Shown here: one piece after another, positions 35,823 to 44,675 of the stretch
Layout of the letters: every line of letters begins with the position of its first letter
Position numbering within the stretch: position 1 is the stretch's first letter
From: Desulfobacula toluolica Tol2
GTDB taxonomy: Bacteria > Desulfobacterota > Desulfobacteria > Desulfobacterales > Desulfobacteraceae
Direction of reading: 5' to 3'
DNA length: 64,000 nt
Assembly (NCBI RefSeq): GCF_000307105.1
Contig: NC_018645.1
Coordinates: forward strand, 2,627,501 to 2,691,500
The notes under the pieces: generated by a model
Databases searched by the model: none
What the model was told of the DNA's origin: nothing
Seen by the model: the letters and a program-made list of their open reading frames with translations, nothing else
Program-made: the position numbers and the translations under genes

Positions 35823-35990
35823 CGGCCATGGCAGATTATGCTGCCACAATAAAGCATGAAAGATATTTGATTCCAACAGGTTAGAAGTTCTTTCATATAA
35901 CTGTCACAAGCAGACCTGGTATTTCATCCTGGTTTGCCCACAACAAAGATTGAAAGTTGCTGTTTGGATTTTTTAAGGACTTTCATATAA
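35823..35990 (+). repeat. dispersed double-hairpin repeat, copies C1 and C2
   Basis: Two head-to-tail units. C1 (35823-35900): GGCAG/CTGCC hairpin, CCACAATAAAG, then ATGAAAGA pairing with TCTTTCAT and ending CTTTCATATAA. C2 (35901-35990): GGTTTGCCCACAACAAAG, then GAAAG...CTTTC and the same CTTTCATATAA end. C1 matches copies B and D; C2 matches copy A. The element ends 33 bp before pdxA. Confidence 0.8.
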
Positions 35991-36023
35991 AACATAAATA
36001 TTTTAAAGGTATGGCTATTTATT

Positions 36024-37064
36024 ATGAAACATTCAAACGCCCGGCACATTATCGGCATAACCATGGGAGACCCTGTGGGAATAGGTCCAGAGATACTTGT
36101 AAAAGCCTTAAACGATTCAACTCTTTATGCTGTGTGCAAACCGCTTATTCTTGGTGACTCCCATATTATAAAAAAGGCCTTAAGTCTTTTAAATATCAGC
36201 AACAATATTAATATCATAGACAACCCTGAACAAGGCAAATATCAATCCGGCACTCTGGATATCATGGATATTTCAACTATTGACACAAATCAATCCGATC
36301 TTTCATACCCAACAGTTGAAACCGGAACCGCCATGCAAAATTATATCACCTGTGCAATTGATCTTGCCCTTGCCGGACGTATTGCAGGTCTTGTCACTTG
36401 CCCCATCACAAAAACGGCCATGAAACTTGCCGGTTCTCAATTTCATGGCCACACAGAACTGCTGGCGCATCGGACAGATGCCAAAGAATACGCCATGATG
36501 CTGACCGGCAATAGGCTTAAAGTCATCCTGGTCACGATTCATATTCCGTTATCCCGGGTGTCTGAAAGTCTGACCACACAAGGGATTCTCAAGAAAATAA
36601 AACTGGCCCACACCTCTTTAAAAGACCGGTTCAATATTCCAATGCCAAACATTGCCGTTGCAGGACTCAATCCCCATGCCGGAGAAGAATCCATGTTTGG
36701 AAGAGAAGAAGAAGACATTATTGCGCCTGCGGTAATGCTTGCCAAAGAAGAAGGATTAAAGGTTACAGGCCCTCTGCCTCCGGATACTGTTTTTTACCAG
36801 GCCGTCAATGGCCGTTATGATGCTGTTATCTGCATGTACCATGACCAGGGTCTGATTCCATTTAAACTCATTCATTTTAAAGACGGCGTCAACACCACAC
36901 TGGGCCTTTCAATTATCAGGACATCCGTAGATCACGGAACCGCCTATGATATTGCCTGGCAGGGAATTGCAGACCCTTCAAGCCTGATTCAAGCCGTTAA
37001 AACAGCCGCATTCCAGGCTCAAAACAGAAAACGAGAACAAATAGAAAACGAGAACAAATGGTAA
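36024..37064 (+). CDS. pdxA: 4-hydroxythreonine-4-phosphate dehydrogenase
   Basis: A 346-residue enzyme of pyridoxal phosphate synthesis that oxidises 4-phosphohydroxy-L-threonine using NAD. It carries the family motifs [13 protein letters not shown] at the N-terminus, metal-binding [21 protein letters not shown] and [18 protein letters not shown]. Length is slightly above E. coli PdxA (329). ATG 36024 has a weak AAAGG site. uvrA starts three bases after its stop. Confidence 0.95.
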   Translation: MKHSNARHIIGITMGDPVGIGPEILVKALNDSTLYAVCKPLILGDSHIIKKALSLLNISNNINIIDNPEQGKYQSGTLDIMDISTIDTNQSDLSYPTVETGTAMQNYITCAIDLALAGRIAGLVTCPITKTAMKLAGSQFHGHTELLAHRTDAKEYAMMLTGNRLKVILVTIHIPLSRVSESLTTQGILKKIKLAHTSLKDRFNIPMPNIAVAGLNPHAGEESMFGREEEDIIAPAVMLAKEEGLKVTGPLPPDTVFYQAVNGRYDAVICMYHDQGLIPFKLIHFKDGVNTTLGLSIIRTSVDHGTAYDIAWQGIADPSSLIQAVKTAAFQAQNRKREQIENENKW

Positions 37065-37067
37065 TAA

Positions 37068-39923
37068 ATGGCTACAGATAAAATCATCATTGAGGGTGCA
37101 AGGGAACACAACCTTAAAAATATTAATGTAGAAATACCCAGAAACAGTTTTACGGTGATTACAGGACTTTCAGGGTCAGGCAAATCCACACTGGCTTTTG
37201 ACACATTGTATGCCGAAGGCCGGCGACGGTATGTTGAGTCCCTGTCCACCTATGCCAGACAATTTTTAGGACAGATGGACAAACCCGATGTTGACTCTAT
37301 CATAGGTCTTAGTCCCGCCATATCCATTGAGCAAAAAACCGCAAGCCACAACCCCAGATCAACGGTTGGCACGGTCACGGAAATTTACGATTATCTTCGA
37401 TTATTATTTGCAAGAATCGGCAAGCCCTATTGTTATAAATGCGGTTCACCCATTTCTTCCATGTCCGTTGACCAGATAACAGACAGGGTCATGGCAATGG
37501 AAGAAAAATCAAAAATAATCATCTTGGCACCCTTGGTAACCGGACAAAAAGGTTCCCATGAAAAATTGTTTGCAAAGATAAAAAAAGATGGCTTTGCCAG
37601 GGTCAGAGTTGATTTTGACATCTATTTAATGGATGATATTCCCAAGCTTGAAAAAAACAAAAACCATGTCATTGATGTGGTTGTTGACCGCCTGGTCATT
37701 AAGGACGGTATTGAAAAACGCCTGGCAGACTCTTTGGAACTTGCGCTTTCCATGTCCGAGGGACAGGTCACTTTACTTGATCTCACCCATGACAAAGAAA
37801 CCCTTTTCAGTGAAACAGCCTCCTGTGTTAAATGCGGAATCAGCTACCCTGAATTCACACCCGCGTCTTTCTCATTTAACTCGCCTCAGGGGGCATGCAC
37901 AAAATGTGACGGGCTGGGATCAATAACCCAGTTTGATCCTGACCTGATTGTTCCTGATAAAAATCTTTCATTAAGACAAGGTGCGATCATCCCCTGGGAA
38001 AACAGGGATTCGGTTCAGTTCATGGAATTTCTTGATGCCCTGGTTACCCATTATAAAACCGATATTTATACGCCGTTTAAAGAGCTGTCTCCTGAATTTC
38101 AACAGGTGTTGCTGTATGGATCAAAAAAAGAAGAAATACCTTTTTATGTCGAGAGGATGGAAAAAAAAATTGTTTATAAAAAAACCTTTGAAGGCGTGAT
38201 TCCAAATTTAAAAAAACGATATCATGAGGCAGACTCAGCTTACACAAAAGAATCGATAAAAAAATTTATGAACTATAAACCCTGCTCTTTTTGCAATGGG
38301 ACTCGACTCAATAAAGCCTCGGGTTCCGTAAGGGTCGGGGATAAAACCATTTGGGAGATCACGTCTCTTTCAATCCGGCACTCAGGTGAGTTTATCTCGT
38401 CACTGAAGCTTAAAGACAAGGATAAAATCATTGCAGATCGAATTACCAAGGAATTGGCGGAACGGCTGGGTTTTTTACAGAACGTCGGCCTTGAGTACCT
38501 TACACTTGACCGTTCGGCTGCAACCCTGTCCGGCGGAGAGAGCCAGAGAATCCGGTTGGCCACCCAGATCGGATCAAAACTGACAGGGGTGCTTTATGTA
38601 CTGGATGAACCCAGTATCGGGCTTCATCAACGGGACAACGCCAGATTGCTGGCCACCTTAATAAATCTTAGAAATCTTGGCAATACCGTTTTGGTTGTGG
38701 AACACGATGAAGAAACCATTCTTGCGTCCGATCATATAATTGATATCGGACCCGCAGCCGGGGTAAAAGGTGGTGAAGTGGTTTTTTCAGGTCCGCCGGA
38801 AGAGTTGATCAAAAGTGAAACCTCACTCACCGGCCTGTATCTGTCCGGAAAAAAAAGCATCCAAATTCCTGAAAAAAGAAGAAAAGGGACTGGAAAATTC
38901 TTAACCATTTACCAGGCAAATTCAAACAACCTTAAAAATATTGATGTTTCTTTTCCTTTGGGCTGTTTTACATGCGTTACAGGTGTTTCAGGTTCGGGAA
39001 AATCAACTCTTGTGTTGTCCACTCTTTACCAAATTCTTGCAAACCGGATCAACCTGTCCAAAAAAATGACCGGAAGTTTTCAAGATATCAAAGGTCTTGA
39101 ACATATCGACAAGGTTGTCCACATTGACCAGTCTCCCATCGGAAAAACCCCCAGAAGCAATCCTGGCACGTATACCCAGGTCTTTAACCCCATACGGGAT
39201 CTGTTTTCCAAAACCAGGGAAGCAAAGGCAAGGGGGTACAAACCCGGCCGGTTCAGCTTTAATGTTAAGGGCGGCAGGTGTGAGGCCTGTTCAGGGGATG
39301 GTATCATTAAAATTGAAATGCATTTTCTGCCCGATGTTTATGTGGCGTGTGATGTCTGCAAAGGGAAACGCTATAACAGGGAAACCCTGGATATCAAATA
39401 TAAAGATAAAAATATTGACCAGGTTCTTAATATGACAATTAACCAGGCAGTACGGTTTTTTGAAAATATTTCATCCATCCGTACCAAGCTTTCCACCCTT
39501 CAGGAAGTGGGCTTAGGGTATATAAAACTTGGGCAGGCGGCCACAACCTTGTCAGGGGGTGAGGCTCAGAGAATAAAGCTGGCAAAAGAGCTGACCAAAA
39601 AAGGAACCGGAAAAACCATATATATATTGGATGAGCCCACCACAGGACTGCATTCAGATGATATTAACAAATTATTGTTTGTCCTGAACAAACTTGTGGA
39701 TGCAAACAATACAGTGGTGGTGATAGAACACAACCTTGATGTCATAAAATGTGCGGATCACGTCATTGATCTTGGGCCGGAAGGCGGCGAGAAAGGCGGG
39801 CAAATTGTTGCATTGGGAACGCCCGAAAATATTGCTGAAAACAAAAAATCCTACACAGGCTTTTACCTTAACAAGATGCTAAAAAAATTCAAAACAGCAT
39901 CTTATCCTTACACATCGGATTGA
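37068..39923 (+). CDS. uvrA: excinuclease ABC subunit UvrA
   Basis: A 951-residue double ABC ATPase of nucleotide excision repair. Both Walker A motifs are present ([13 protein letters not shown] near residue 33 and [13 protein letters not shown] near 645), both LSGGE signatures, and the zinc modules [11 protein letters not shown]...[17 protein letters not shown] and CEACSGDG...CDVCKGKRY. UvrA scans DNA for damage and loads UvrB. It is co-transcribed with pdxA (three-base gap); uvrB is not in the window. Confidence 0.97.
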   Translation: MATDKIIIEGAREHNLKNINVEIPRNSFTVITGLSGSGKSTLAFDTLYAEGRRRYVESLSTYARQFLGQMDKPDVDSIIGLSPAISIEQKTASHNPRSTVGTVTEIYDYLRLLFARIGKPYCYKCGSPISSMSVDQITDRVMAMEEKSKIIILAPLVTGQKGSHEKLFAKIKKDGFARVRVDFDIYLMDDIPKLEKNKNHVIDVVVDRLVIKDGIEKRLADSLELALSMSEGQVTLLDLTHDKETLFSETASCVKCGISYPEFTPASFSFNSPQGACTKCDGLGSITQFDPDLIVPDKNLSLRQGAIIPWENRDSVQFMEFLDALVTHYKTDIYTPFKELSPEFQQVLLYGSKKEEIPFYVERMEKKIVYKKTFEGVIPNLKKRYHEADSAYTKESIKKFMNYKPCSFCNGTRLNKASGSVRVGDKTIWEITSLSIRHSGEFISSLKLKDKDKIIADRITKELAERLGFLQNVGLEYLTLDRSAATLSGGESQRIRLATQIGSKLTGVLYVLDEPSIGLHQRDNARLLATLINLRNLGNTVLVVEHDEETILASDHIIDIGPAAGVKGGEVVFSGPPEELIKSETSLTGLYLSGKKSIQIPEKRRKGTGKFLTIYQANSNNLKNIDVSFPLGCFTCVTGVSGSGKSTLVLSTLYQILANRINLSKKMTGSFQDIKGLEHIDKVVHIDQSPIGKTPRSNPGTYTQVFNPIRDLFSKTREAKARGYKPGRFSFNVKGGRCEACSGDGIIKIEMHFLPDVYVACDVCKGKRYNRETLDIKYKDKNIDQVLNMTINQAVRFFENISSIRTKLSTLQEVGLGYIKLGQAATTLSGGEAQRIKLAKELTKKGTGKTIYILDEPTTGLHSDDINKLLFVLNKLVDANNTVVVIEHNLDVIKCADHVIDLGPEGGEKGGQIVALGTPENIAENKKSYTGFYLNKMLKKFKTASYPYTSD

Positions 39924-39939
39924 TTATTTAATTGATTAG

Positions 39940-40503
39940 TTAAAGAATACAGACATCTGAATCGCAAGGACAGGCTCCGTCCACTTCACAGGCGTATGCA
40001 ATCCTTGAGGCCTGATCAAACCTGACCGTTTTAACCGGTTCAAACAAAAAAGATGACATATTTTTTTCCACTGCGTTTTTATCAGGCAAATTTTTAAGCC
40101 CGGTTGCAACGACCTTTCCTGAATTCCCATCAATAATCTCGGCATCCTCACCGTTTGTGATCACTACAATCGGAACCTGGTACGGTTTGATTATTCTGGA
40201 CAGGGCCAGTGTAGAAAGCCTTCTGGTAACCAGCGAGCCTGGCGCGAACTTGATCAATGCAATGATTTTTTTCTTGTGCCGGACAAGAAAATCAATTTTT
40301 ACGGAAGCTTTTTTCTCTCCTGCAGCAACTTCAAGATTTACATTGCTTTGAATATCTTTTTTTTCAAACCCGCAGACTGATACAAGATGTTTTGCAATTT
40401 TCTGCCGGTATCGTTCATCAAGAGTGTCTGCCAAAACAGCACCGGTCAAAAAATCATTGAGCTTTCCAAGAATTAAATGATGAGGGTTAGATTGAGTTTC
40501 CAT
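39940..40503 (-). CDS. HsdR N-terminal-domain (type I restriction-like) protein
   Basis: A 187-residue protein resembling the stand-alone HSDR_N nuclease-fold domain: DERYRQKIAKHLVSVCGFEK, then VKIDFLVRHKKKIIALIKFA, corresponding to the D...(E/Q)xK region of PD-(D/E)XK folds. The second acidic residue of the motif is replaced (ALIKFA), so nuclease activity is doubtful. The C-terminus is Cys-rich (YACEVDGACPCDSDVCIL) and may bind metal. It is convergent with uvrA. No methylase or specificity subunit is nearby. Confidence 0.7.
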   Translation of the reverse strand: METQSNPHHLILGKLNDFLTGAVLADTLDERYRQKIAKHLVSVCGFEKKDIQSNVNLEVAAGEKKASVKIDFLVRHKKKIIALIKFAPGSLVTRRLSTLALSRIIKPYQVPIVVITNGEDAEIIDGNSGKVVATGLKNLPDKNAVEKNMSSFLFEPVKTVRFDQASRIAYACEVDGACPCDSDVCIL

Positions 40504-40532
40504 TTATGCTTCACCTATGTTTATGGTTAACT

Positions 40533-40572
40533 AACGGCCATGACAGATCACCCTGCCACGACAAAAAAAGAT
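40533..40572 (+). repeat. dispersed hairpin repeat, partial copy D
   Basis: AACGGCCATGACAGATCACC followed by CTGCCACGACAAAAAAAG matches the first half of copy C1 (35821-35860) with few changes; the GAAAG...CTTTCATATAA half is missing. Confidence 0.6.
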
Positions 40573-40737
40573 TCATCCAAATTTTGCCGACTCCGAAAAT
40601 GGAGTTACTTTAATATTAAAACAATCAATAAAGATTACAAGCCTTGTGTTGAATAAACACGGATTACCTCACCCACACTCTTCTTTTTGATGTAACGGTT
40701 ATTTATGGTTAATTTTAGTTTAAATTCTATTTATTTC

Positions 40738-40766
40738 TTGACTTAGCTCAAAGTGAAAACTATAGA
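40738..40766 (+). promoter_or_regulatory. sigma-70-type promoter of wtpABC
   Basis: TTGACT (40738-40743), 17-base spacer, TATAGA (40761-40766). The predicted start lies about 30 nt before the wtpA ATG, with AGGAG in between. Confidence 0.55.
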
Positions 40767-40803
40767 TAACGGTGTTTTATAATAATTAATAGGAGAAAAT
40801 ATA

Positions 40804-41793
40804 ATGAAAAATCAAATGTTCAACCTGACATCTGTCTTTATCTGGCCTGTTTTATGCGCCTTAATCCTGTATCCATTTTCCGCACAAGCTGCACCAACCG
40901 GCAAGCTGACCATTTTTCATGCGGGAAGTTTAACCGTACCGTTTGCAAAGATTGAAAAAGCATTTGAAGCCAAATATCCCGGAGTTGACGTACAGCGTGA
41001 AGCCGGCGGCAGCACAAAAATGGCACGCCTTATTTCAGAAGTCGGCAAAACCGCCGACATCATGGCATCTGCAGATTACACAGTTATTGATAATAACCTG
41101 ATCCCGAAATTTGCCGACTGGAATGTGCGGTTTGCCACAAACCAGCTGGTTCTGTGTTACACAGACCAAAGCAGGTATTCAAATCAGATCAATGATAAAA
41201 ACTGGTATGAAATTTTACAAAAAAAAGATGTGGTCTGGGGCCATTCCGATCAGAATATTGATCCCTGCGGATACCGCAGTATTATGGTGTTGCAGCTGGC
41301 TGAAAAATTTTACAATATCGACGGACTTTATCAAAAACTCATTGACAATCGTCCCCAGAAAAACATCCGGCCCAAATCCGTTGAACTGGTCAATCTGCTG
41401 AAAACCGGGAACATGGATTATGCCTGGGAATACATGTCAGTGGCTATTCAGCATGAATTAAAATTTGTAACGCTTAACGATCACATCAACCTTGGCAATT
41501 ACAAATATGACGACTTTTACAAACAGGCCCAGGTAAAAGTCACGGGTAAAAAACCCAACACATGGATTACAAAAAAAGGAAAATCCTGCACATACGGGAT
41601 TACCCTTATTAAAGACGCTCCCAATCCTGAGGCGGCAAAAGCCTTCTTAAGCTTTCTTCTTTCTTCCGAGCATGGTTTAAAGACTTTAAAAGAGATGGGA
41701 CAGCCTCCTTTTATTCCCTGCCGTGTGCCGACCCAGGAGATGGCGGCCAAACTTCCGTCTGAAATCAAATCCCTGGTTGAAGTAAAAAATTAG
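40804..41793 (+). CDS. wtpA: tungstate/molybdate ABC transporter substrate-binding protein, WtpA type
   Basis: A 329-residue periplasmic protein with a signal peptide (to about 29, FSAQAA). The mature part starts [15 protein letters not shown] and has EREAGGS-like [35 protein letters not shown] and [13 protein letters not shown], which follow the archaeal-type WtpA/ModA family binding tungstate or molybdate by octahedral coordination. An AGGAG site precedes the ATG. Permease and ATPase genes follow. Confidence 0.9.
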   Translation: MKNQMFNLTSVFIWPVLCALILYPFSAQAAPTGKLTIFHAGSLTVPFAKIEKAFEAKYPGVDVQREAGGSTKMARLISEVGKTADIMASADYTVIDNNLIPKFADWNVRFATNQLVLCYTDQSRYSNQINDKNWYEILQKKDVVWGHSDQNIDPCGYRSIMVLQLAEKFYNIDGLYQKLIDNRPQKNIRPKSVELVNLLKTGNMDYAWEYMSVAIQHELKFVTLNDHINLGNYKYDDFYKQAQVKVTGKKPNTWITKKGKSCTYGITLIKDAPNPEAAKAFLSFLLSSEHGLKTLKEMGQPPFIPCRVPTQEMAAKLPSEIKSLVEVKN

Positions 41794-41797
41794 ATCA

Positions 41798-42580
41798 ATG
41801 AAACGGATCGAACCCTTAAACTGGCTGTTCATGTTTTTAAGCCTGCCGTTGATTCTTCTTCTGACATTGCCTCTGATTAAAATGACATTTGAACCCACTT
41901 TTGAAATGCTCATAGAGACAATATCAGACAAGGATGTAGTGGCTGCCATCGCAAGATCCATAAGCCTGTCTCTTTGTGCAGGCATTCTTTCTTTTGCAAT
42001 GGGAACCCCTCTTGCGTATCTTCTGGCCAGAAAGAGCATCATGGGGAAAAAAATAATAGAGGGGATCATTGATTTACCGATCATGATCCCCCATCCTGTT
42101 GTGGGTATTGCCATTCTCAGCCTTGCCGGAAGAAACCATCCCATTGGCAGGTTCCTGTCTGAATTTGGAATCCAAATCATGGGCACCCGGACCGGTATTG
42201 TCTGTGTGTTGCTCTTTGTGGGTCTTCCATTTTATGTAAACACTGTAAAAGCAGGTTTTGACAGCGTCCCGGTCCGACTTGAAAACGCCTCCCGCACACT
42301 TGGTGCGGGAGCATTCTCAACCTTTATGCGCATCACATTTCCGCTGACCTGGCGGCACATGATACTGGGCATCATCATGTGTACGGCCAGGGCAATCAGT
42401 GAATTCGGAGCGGTTGTCATCGTGGCCTATCATCCTATGACCGCACCTGTTATGATCTATGAAAGATTTACGGCTTACGGACTGAAATACTCACAACCCA
42501 TTGCTGTCTGGCTGATTATCATTTCATTTATTTTATTTGTTGTTTTGCGAATGCTGTCACGATCAATTAATCAATCATAA
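41798..42580 (+). CDS. wtpB: tungstate/molybdate ABC transporter permease, WtpB type
   Basis: A 260-residue permease with six membrane segments and the EAA-type loop (ENASRTLGAGAFSTFMRITF), plus PLAYLLARKSIMGK and RAISEFGAVVIVAYHPMTAP typical of ModB/WtpB. It starts four bases after the wtpA stop, without a separate ribosome site, so it is translated by coupling. Confidence 0.92.
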   Translation: MKRIEPLNWLFMFLSLPLILLLTLPLIKMTFEPTFEMLIETISDKDVVAAIARSISLSLCAGILSFAMGTPLAYLLARKSIMGKKIIEGIIDLPIMIPHPVVGIAILSLAGRNHPIGRFLSEFGIQIMGTRTGIVCVLLFVGLPFYVNTVKAGFDSVPVRLENASRTLGAGAFSTFMRITFPLTWRHMILGIIMCTARAISEFGAVVIVAYHPMTAPVMIYERFTAYGLKYSQPIAVWLIIISFILFVVLRMLSRSINQS

Positions 42581-42624
42581 ACCTTATTAAAAATTAAAAA
42601 AACAATAATAGTATCCATAAAAAC

Positions 42625-43665
42625 ATGATCCGTCTAAAAAACATCAGCCTGACCTTGCCTGACTTCACATTGGAGGAAATAAACCTTCATATAAAAAAGA
42701 ATGACTTTTTTGCATTGATCGGTCCCACAGGCTCTGGAAAGTCTTTGCTGCTTGAGGGAATGATTGGGCTTATCCCGTTTTCAAGCGGGAATCTATTGCT
42801 TGAAAACCATGACAGCACAACCATGGCTGTTGAAAAACGAAACCTTGCCATTGTTTACCAGGATTTTGCATTGTTTCCCCACCTGGATGTGACACAAAAT
42901 ATATTTTATGGTGTGTCCTATCACAAAATCCCCAGGCAGACCGCCCAAAAAAGGTTTGATGCCCTTGTCTGCACACTGGGACTGGAAAAAATAACCAGGC
43001 GTCGTCCGCAAAATTTGAGCGGTGGTGAAAAACAGCGGGTTGCCCTTGCTCGATCTCTGATTTTAAATCCCAGGGTGCTGCTTTTAGATGAACCCTTATC
43101 TGCGTTGGACCCGGTATTTCACGAAGAGGCCAAACAACTGTTAAAAAAAATCCACGCTGACCTGGAGATCACCATCATAATGGTATCCCATAATTTTTCA
43201 GATGTGCTGTATCTTGCCAACAGGGGCGCAATCATAAAAAACGGCCGAATCATGCAGCAAGGCGAAATCGTAACCATATTTGAAAGACCTAATTCAAAAT
43301 TTACAGCTTCTTTTGTCGGAATGAAAAATATCAATCCCATCAGTAAACTAAACGGCGAAATAATTTTAAAAGACAAGAACATTAAAATAACACCTGCCCA
43401 CAAACCCGGTAACACGGATAAATATATGGGCATTAGACCCGAAGACATTTCTTTAAACACCTTTGATTCAAACAATTTTAAAAACTGCTTTGAGGGACAA
43501 ATTAAAAGAATAACAAGTAATGGTGTTTTTTTAAATATTTATATTCAAACTCAAAATTTTGAGTTTGAAGCAATTTGGCCGCGAAGCTATATTCGGGATC
43601 ATGACCTGGATATTGGCAAACGCGTCAGGTTTGGATTTCACCCCGAATCCGTCCATACCTTTTGA
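42625..43665 (+). CDS. wtpC: tungstate/molybdate ABC transporter ATPase, WtpC type
   Basis: A 346-residue ABC ATPase: Walker A GPTGSGKSLLLE (about 32-43), Q-loop VYQDFALFPHLDV, signature LSGGEKQRVALARSL, Walker B VLLLDEPLSALDP and the H-loop VSHNF. The C-terminal 100 residues form a TOBE-like domain (MGIRPEDISL...) common in oxyanion importers. It completes the wtpABC operon, 44 nt after wtpB. Substrate is inferred from WtpA. Confidence 0.9.
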   Translation: MIRLKNISLTLPDFTLEEINLHIKKNDFFALIGPTGSGKSLLLEGMIGLIPFSSGNLLLENHDSTTMAVEKRNLAIVYQDFALFPHLDVTQNIFYGVSYHKIPRQTAQKRFDALVCTLGLEKITRRRPQNLSGGEKQRVALARSLILNPRVLLLDEPLSALDPVFHEEAKQLLKKIHADLEITIIMVSHNFSDVLYLANRGAIIKNGRIMQQGEIVTIFERPNSKFTASFVGMKNINPISKLNGEIILKDKNIKITPAHKPGNTDKYMGIRPEDISLNTFDSNNFKNCFEGQIKRITSNGVFLNIYIQTQNFEFEAIWPRSYIRDHDLDIGKRVRFGFHPESVHTF

Positions 43666-44055
43666 ATAAGGTTCTCAAACTCCAAAAAATAAAACAAAGA
43701 CCTTTCAAAACCAAGGGCTGTTGTTAAAAAACAGACAGATAACTTTTAATTTTAAAACAATGACTTAACCACACTAAATGAAAAAGAACAAAAAATGTCC
43801 TATATTGTGAATTTTTTTTCACAGTGGATGTGAACTATTTTTCATAATCTTTAATCTTCCTGAGAGTACCTGTTAATTTTCACGCTTAATAAAGGATGAT
43901 TTCCAATTTATTTAAAAAAATATTTTTTCTGGTCAGTATCTATAATTGCATCATTATTGCAATATTGACGATTGTACTTTTCAAGAATATAAAATTACAA
44001 ATTTACGAAATTAAAATTTTAAAAAACAGGAGGGGATCACTACCAAAAGAGACAC

Positions 44056-44071
44056 TGGCATTATAATTGCT
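44056..44071 (+). promoter_or_regulatory. sigma-54-type (-24/-12) promoter
   Basis: TGGCATTATAATTGCT fits the -24/-12 consensus closely (TGGCA and TTGCT) with exactly 10 nt between GG and GC. The predicted start is about 44083, about 590 nt upstream of the first secreted-protein gene. PEP-CTERM proteins in other bacteria are known to be controlled by RpoN with the PrsK/PrsR two-component system, which supports the call. Confidence 0.72.
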
Positions 44072-44134
44072 TATATAATTGCTTAGTATATTGACATATA
44101 TTTAAAATTAATACGATAGGAGGTGATTACAAAA

Positions 44135-44218
44135 TTGGGAAACCATATAAAATGGGAACGTTTGAATGTTGAAATCCAAACATTCAAACCATCGGGAATT
44201 AATGTTACCCCAAATTAA
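44135..44218 (+). CDS. leader mini-ORF (27 codons), putative
   Basis: TTG start at 44135 preceded by AGGAGGTGAT (44118-44127), a ten-base perfect complement to the 16S rRNA 3' end. The product would begin MGNHIKWERLNVEIQ and end INVTPN. It lies inside the predicted leader of the secreted-protein operon, followed directly by another AGGAGG (44221-44226). Coding is uncertain; it may be a leader peptide or just a ribosome-loading site. Confidence 0.3.
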   Translation: MGNHIKWERLNVEIQTFKPSGINVTPN

Positions 44219-44548
44219 AAAGGAGGTTCAAATTTTATAAGAGTTTGGGACACAAATCAAAAATTTTGATACAAAAAGAAACATGAATACTCCTTTTCAA
44301 AAAGTTACTCCCATTATACAACTCTGAAATTGAATGACATTCTATAAGCCAAACCACACAACAAGTGGGAAGTATCTTGCATAAGTTATCTCTGTTACCA
44401 CTCCGCTATCTGTATTAGTATCTGATTTATATACAAATTCAATTCGGCTATAACGGCACAAATATTGCTTATTAAATATCAATTTTTATGAAACCTTAAA
44501 AAATCCCCCCTCAACAAAAAAAGTTGAGCTAATACAATTAATTTTAAG

Positions 44549-44568
44549 GATCGCTACCGGTGGCGATC
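44549..44568 (+). promoter_or_regulatory. leader hairpin upstream of secreted-protein gene
   Basis: GATCGC (44549-44554) pairs with GCGATC (44563-44568) around TACCGGTG. A second hairpin, CTCAAC (44510-44515) with GTTGAG (44523-44528), lies just upstream. GC-rich stems in a very AT-rich leader suggest a selected RNA structure. Confidence 0.45.
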
Positions 44569-44675
44569 GGAAATAGAGGGCACCATGAGCGAGTCAAAAT
44601 CCCAACATACTGTTTGGGTTGAAAATAAATTTTTATGAGGACATCAATTTAAACCAGCAAAAAAGGAGAAGGATT

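Larger units (their letters stand above)
35311..36023. other. 713-bp AT-rich intergenic region upstream of dnaA and pdxA
   Basis: Contains three 12-bp tandem repeats (35719-35754), a long poly-T/poly-A tract (about 35678-35690) and two units of the dispersed hairpin repeat (35823-35990). A small palindrome ACCG...CGGT (35339-35354) lies about 30 bp upstream of the dnaA start. No TTATCCACA-type DnaA box was found. No credible coding sequence. Confidence 0.65.
40504..40803. other. 300-bp intergenic region upstream of wtpA
   Basis: Holds a partial dispersed repeat (40533-40572), a short hairpin CTCCGAAAATGGAG near 40590 and the wtpA promoter (40738-40766). No molybdenum- or tungsten-cofactor riboswitch was recognised. 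Confidence 0.55.
43666..44675. other. 1-kb regulatory region upstream of the secreted-protein pair
   Basis: From left to right: possible weak hairpin after wtpC, a TGTGAA/TTCACA palindrome (43806-43823), a sigma-54-type promoter (44056-44071), then a roughly 590-nt leader holding a 27-codon mini-ORF with perfect Shine-Dalgarno (44118-44218), a CTCAAC/GTTGAG hairpin (44510-44528) and a GATCGC/GCGATC hairpin (44549-44568). No full-length gene is present. Confidence 0.6.

Noticed and set aside
35670-35876. Minus-strand frame of 68 codons with repeated VQNY
   Set aside because: The repeated residues come from the 12-bp DNA repeat and poly-T tract; composition is not protein-like and no ribosome site is visible.
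35311-36023. Chromosomal origin of replication
   Set aside because: No TTATNCACA boxes, no dnaN/gyrB neighbours and a divergent DnaA; only the AT richness and iteron-like repeats favour it, so it is kept as a question.
40600-40800. Moco/Tuco riboswitch ahead of wtpA
   Set aside because: No conserved motif of that class could be aligned; an ordinary promoter sits about 30 nt before the gene.
43806-43823. CRP/FNR site TGTGA...TCACA
   Set aside because: The spacer is eight bases instead of six, and it is far from any start; listed only as a palindrome.
44510-44600. Cyclic-di-GMP (GEMM) riboswitch in the leader
   Set aside because: Hairpins are present but the conserved GEMM core sequences are missing.
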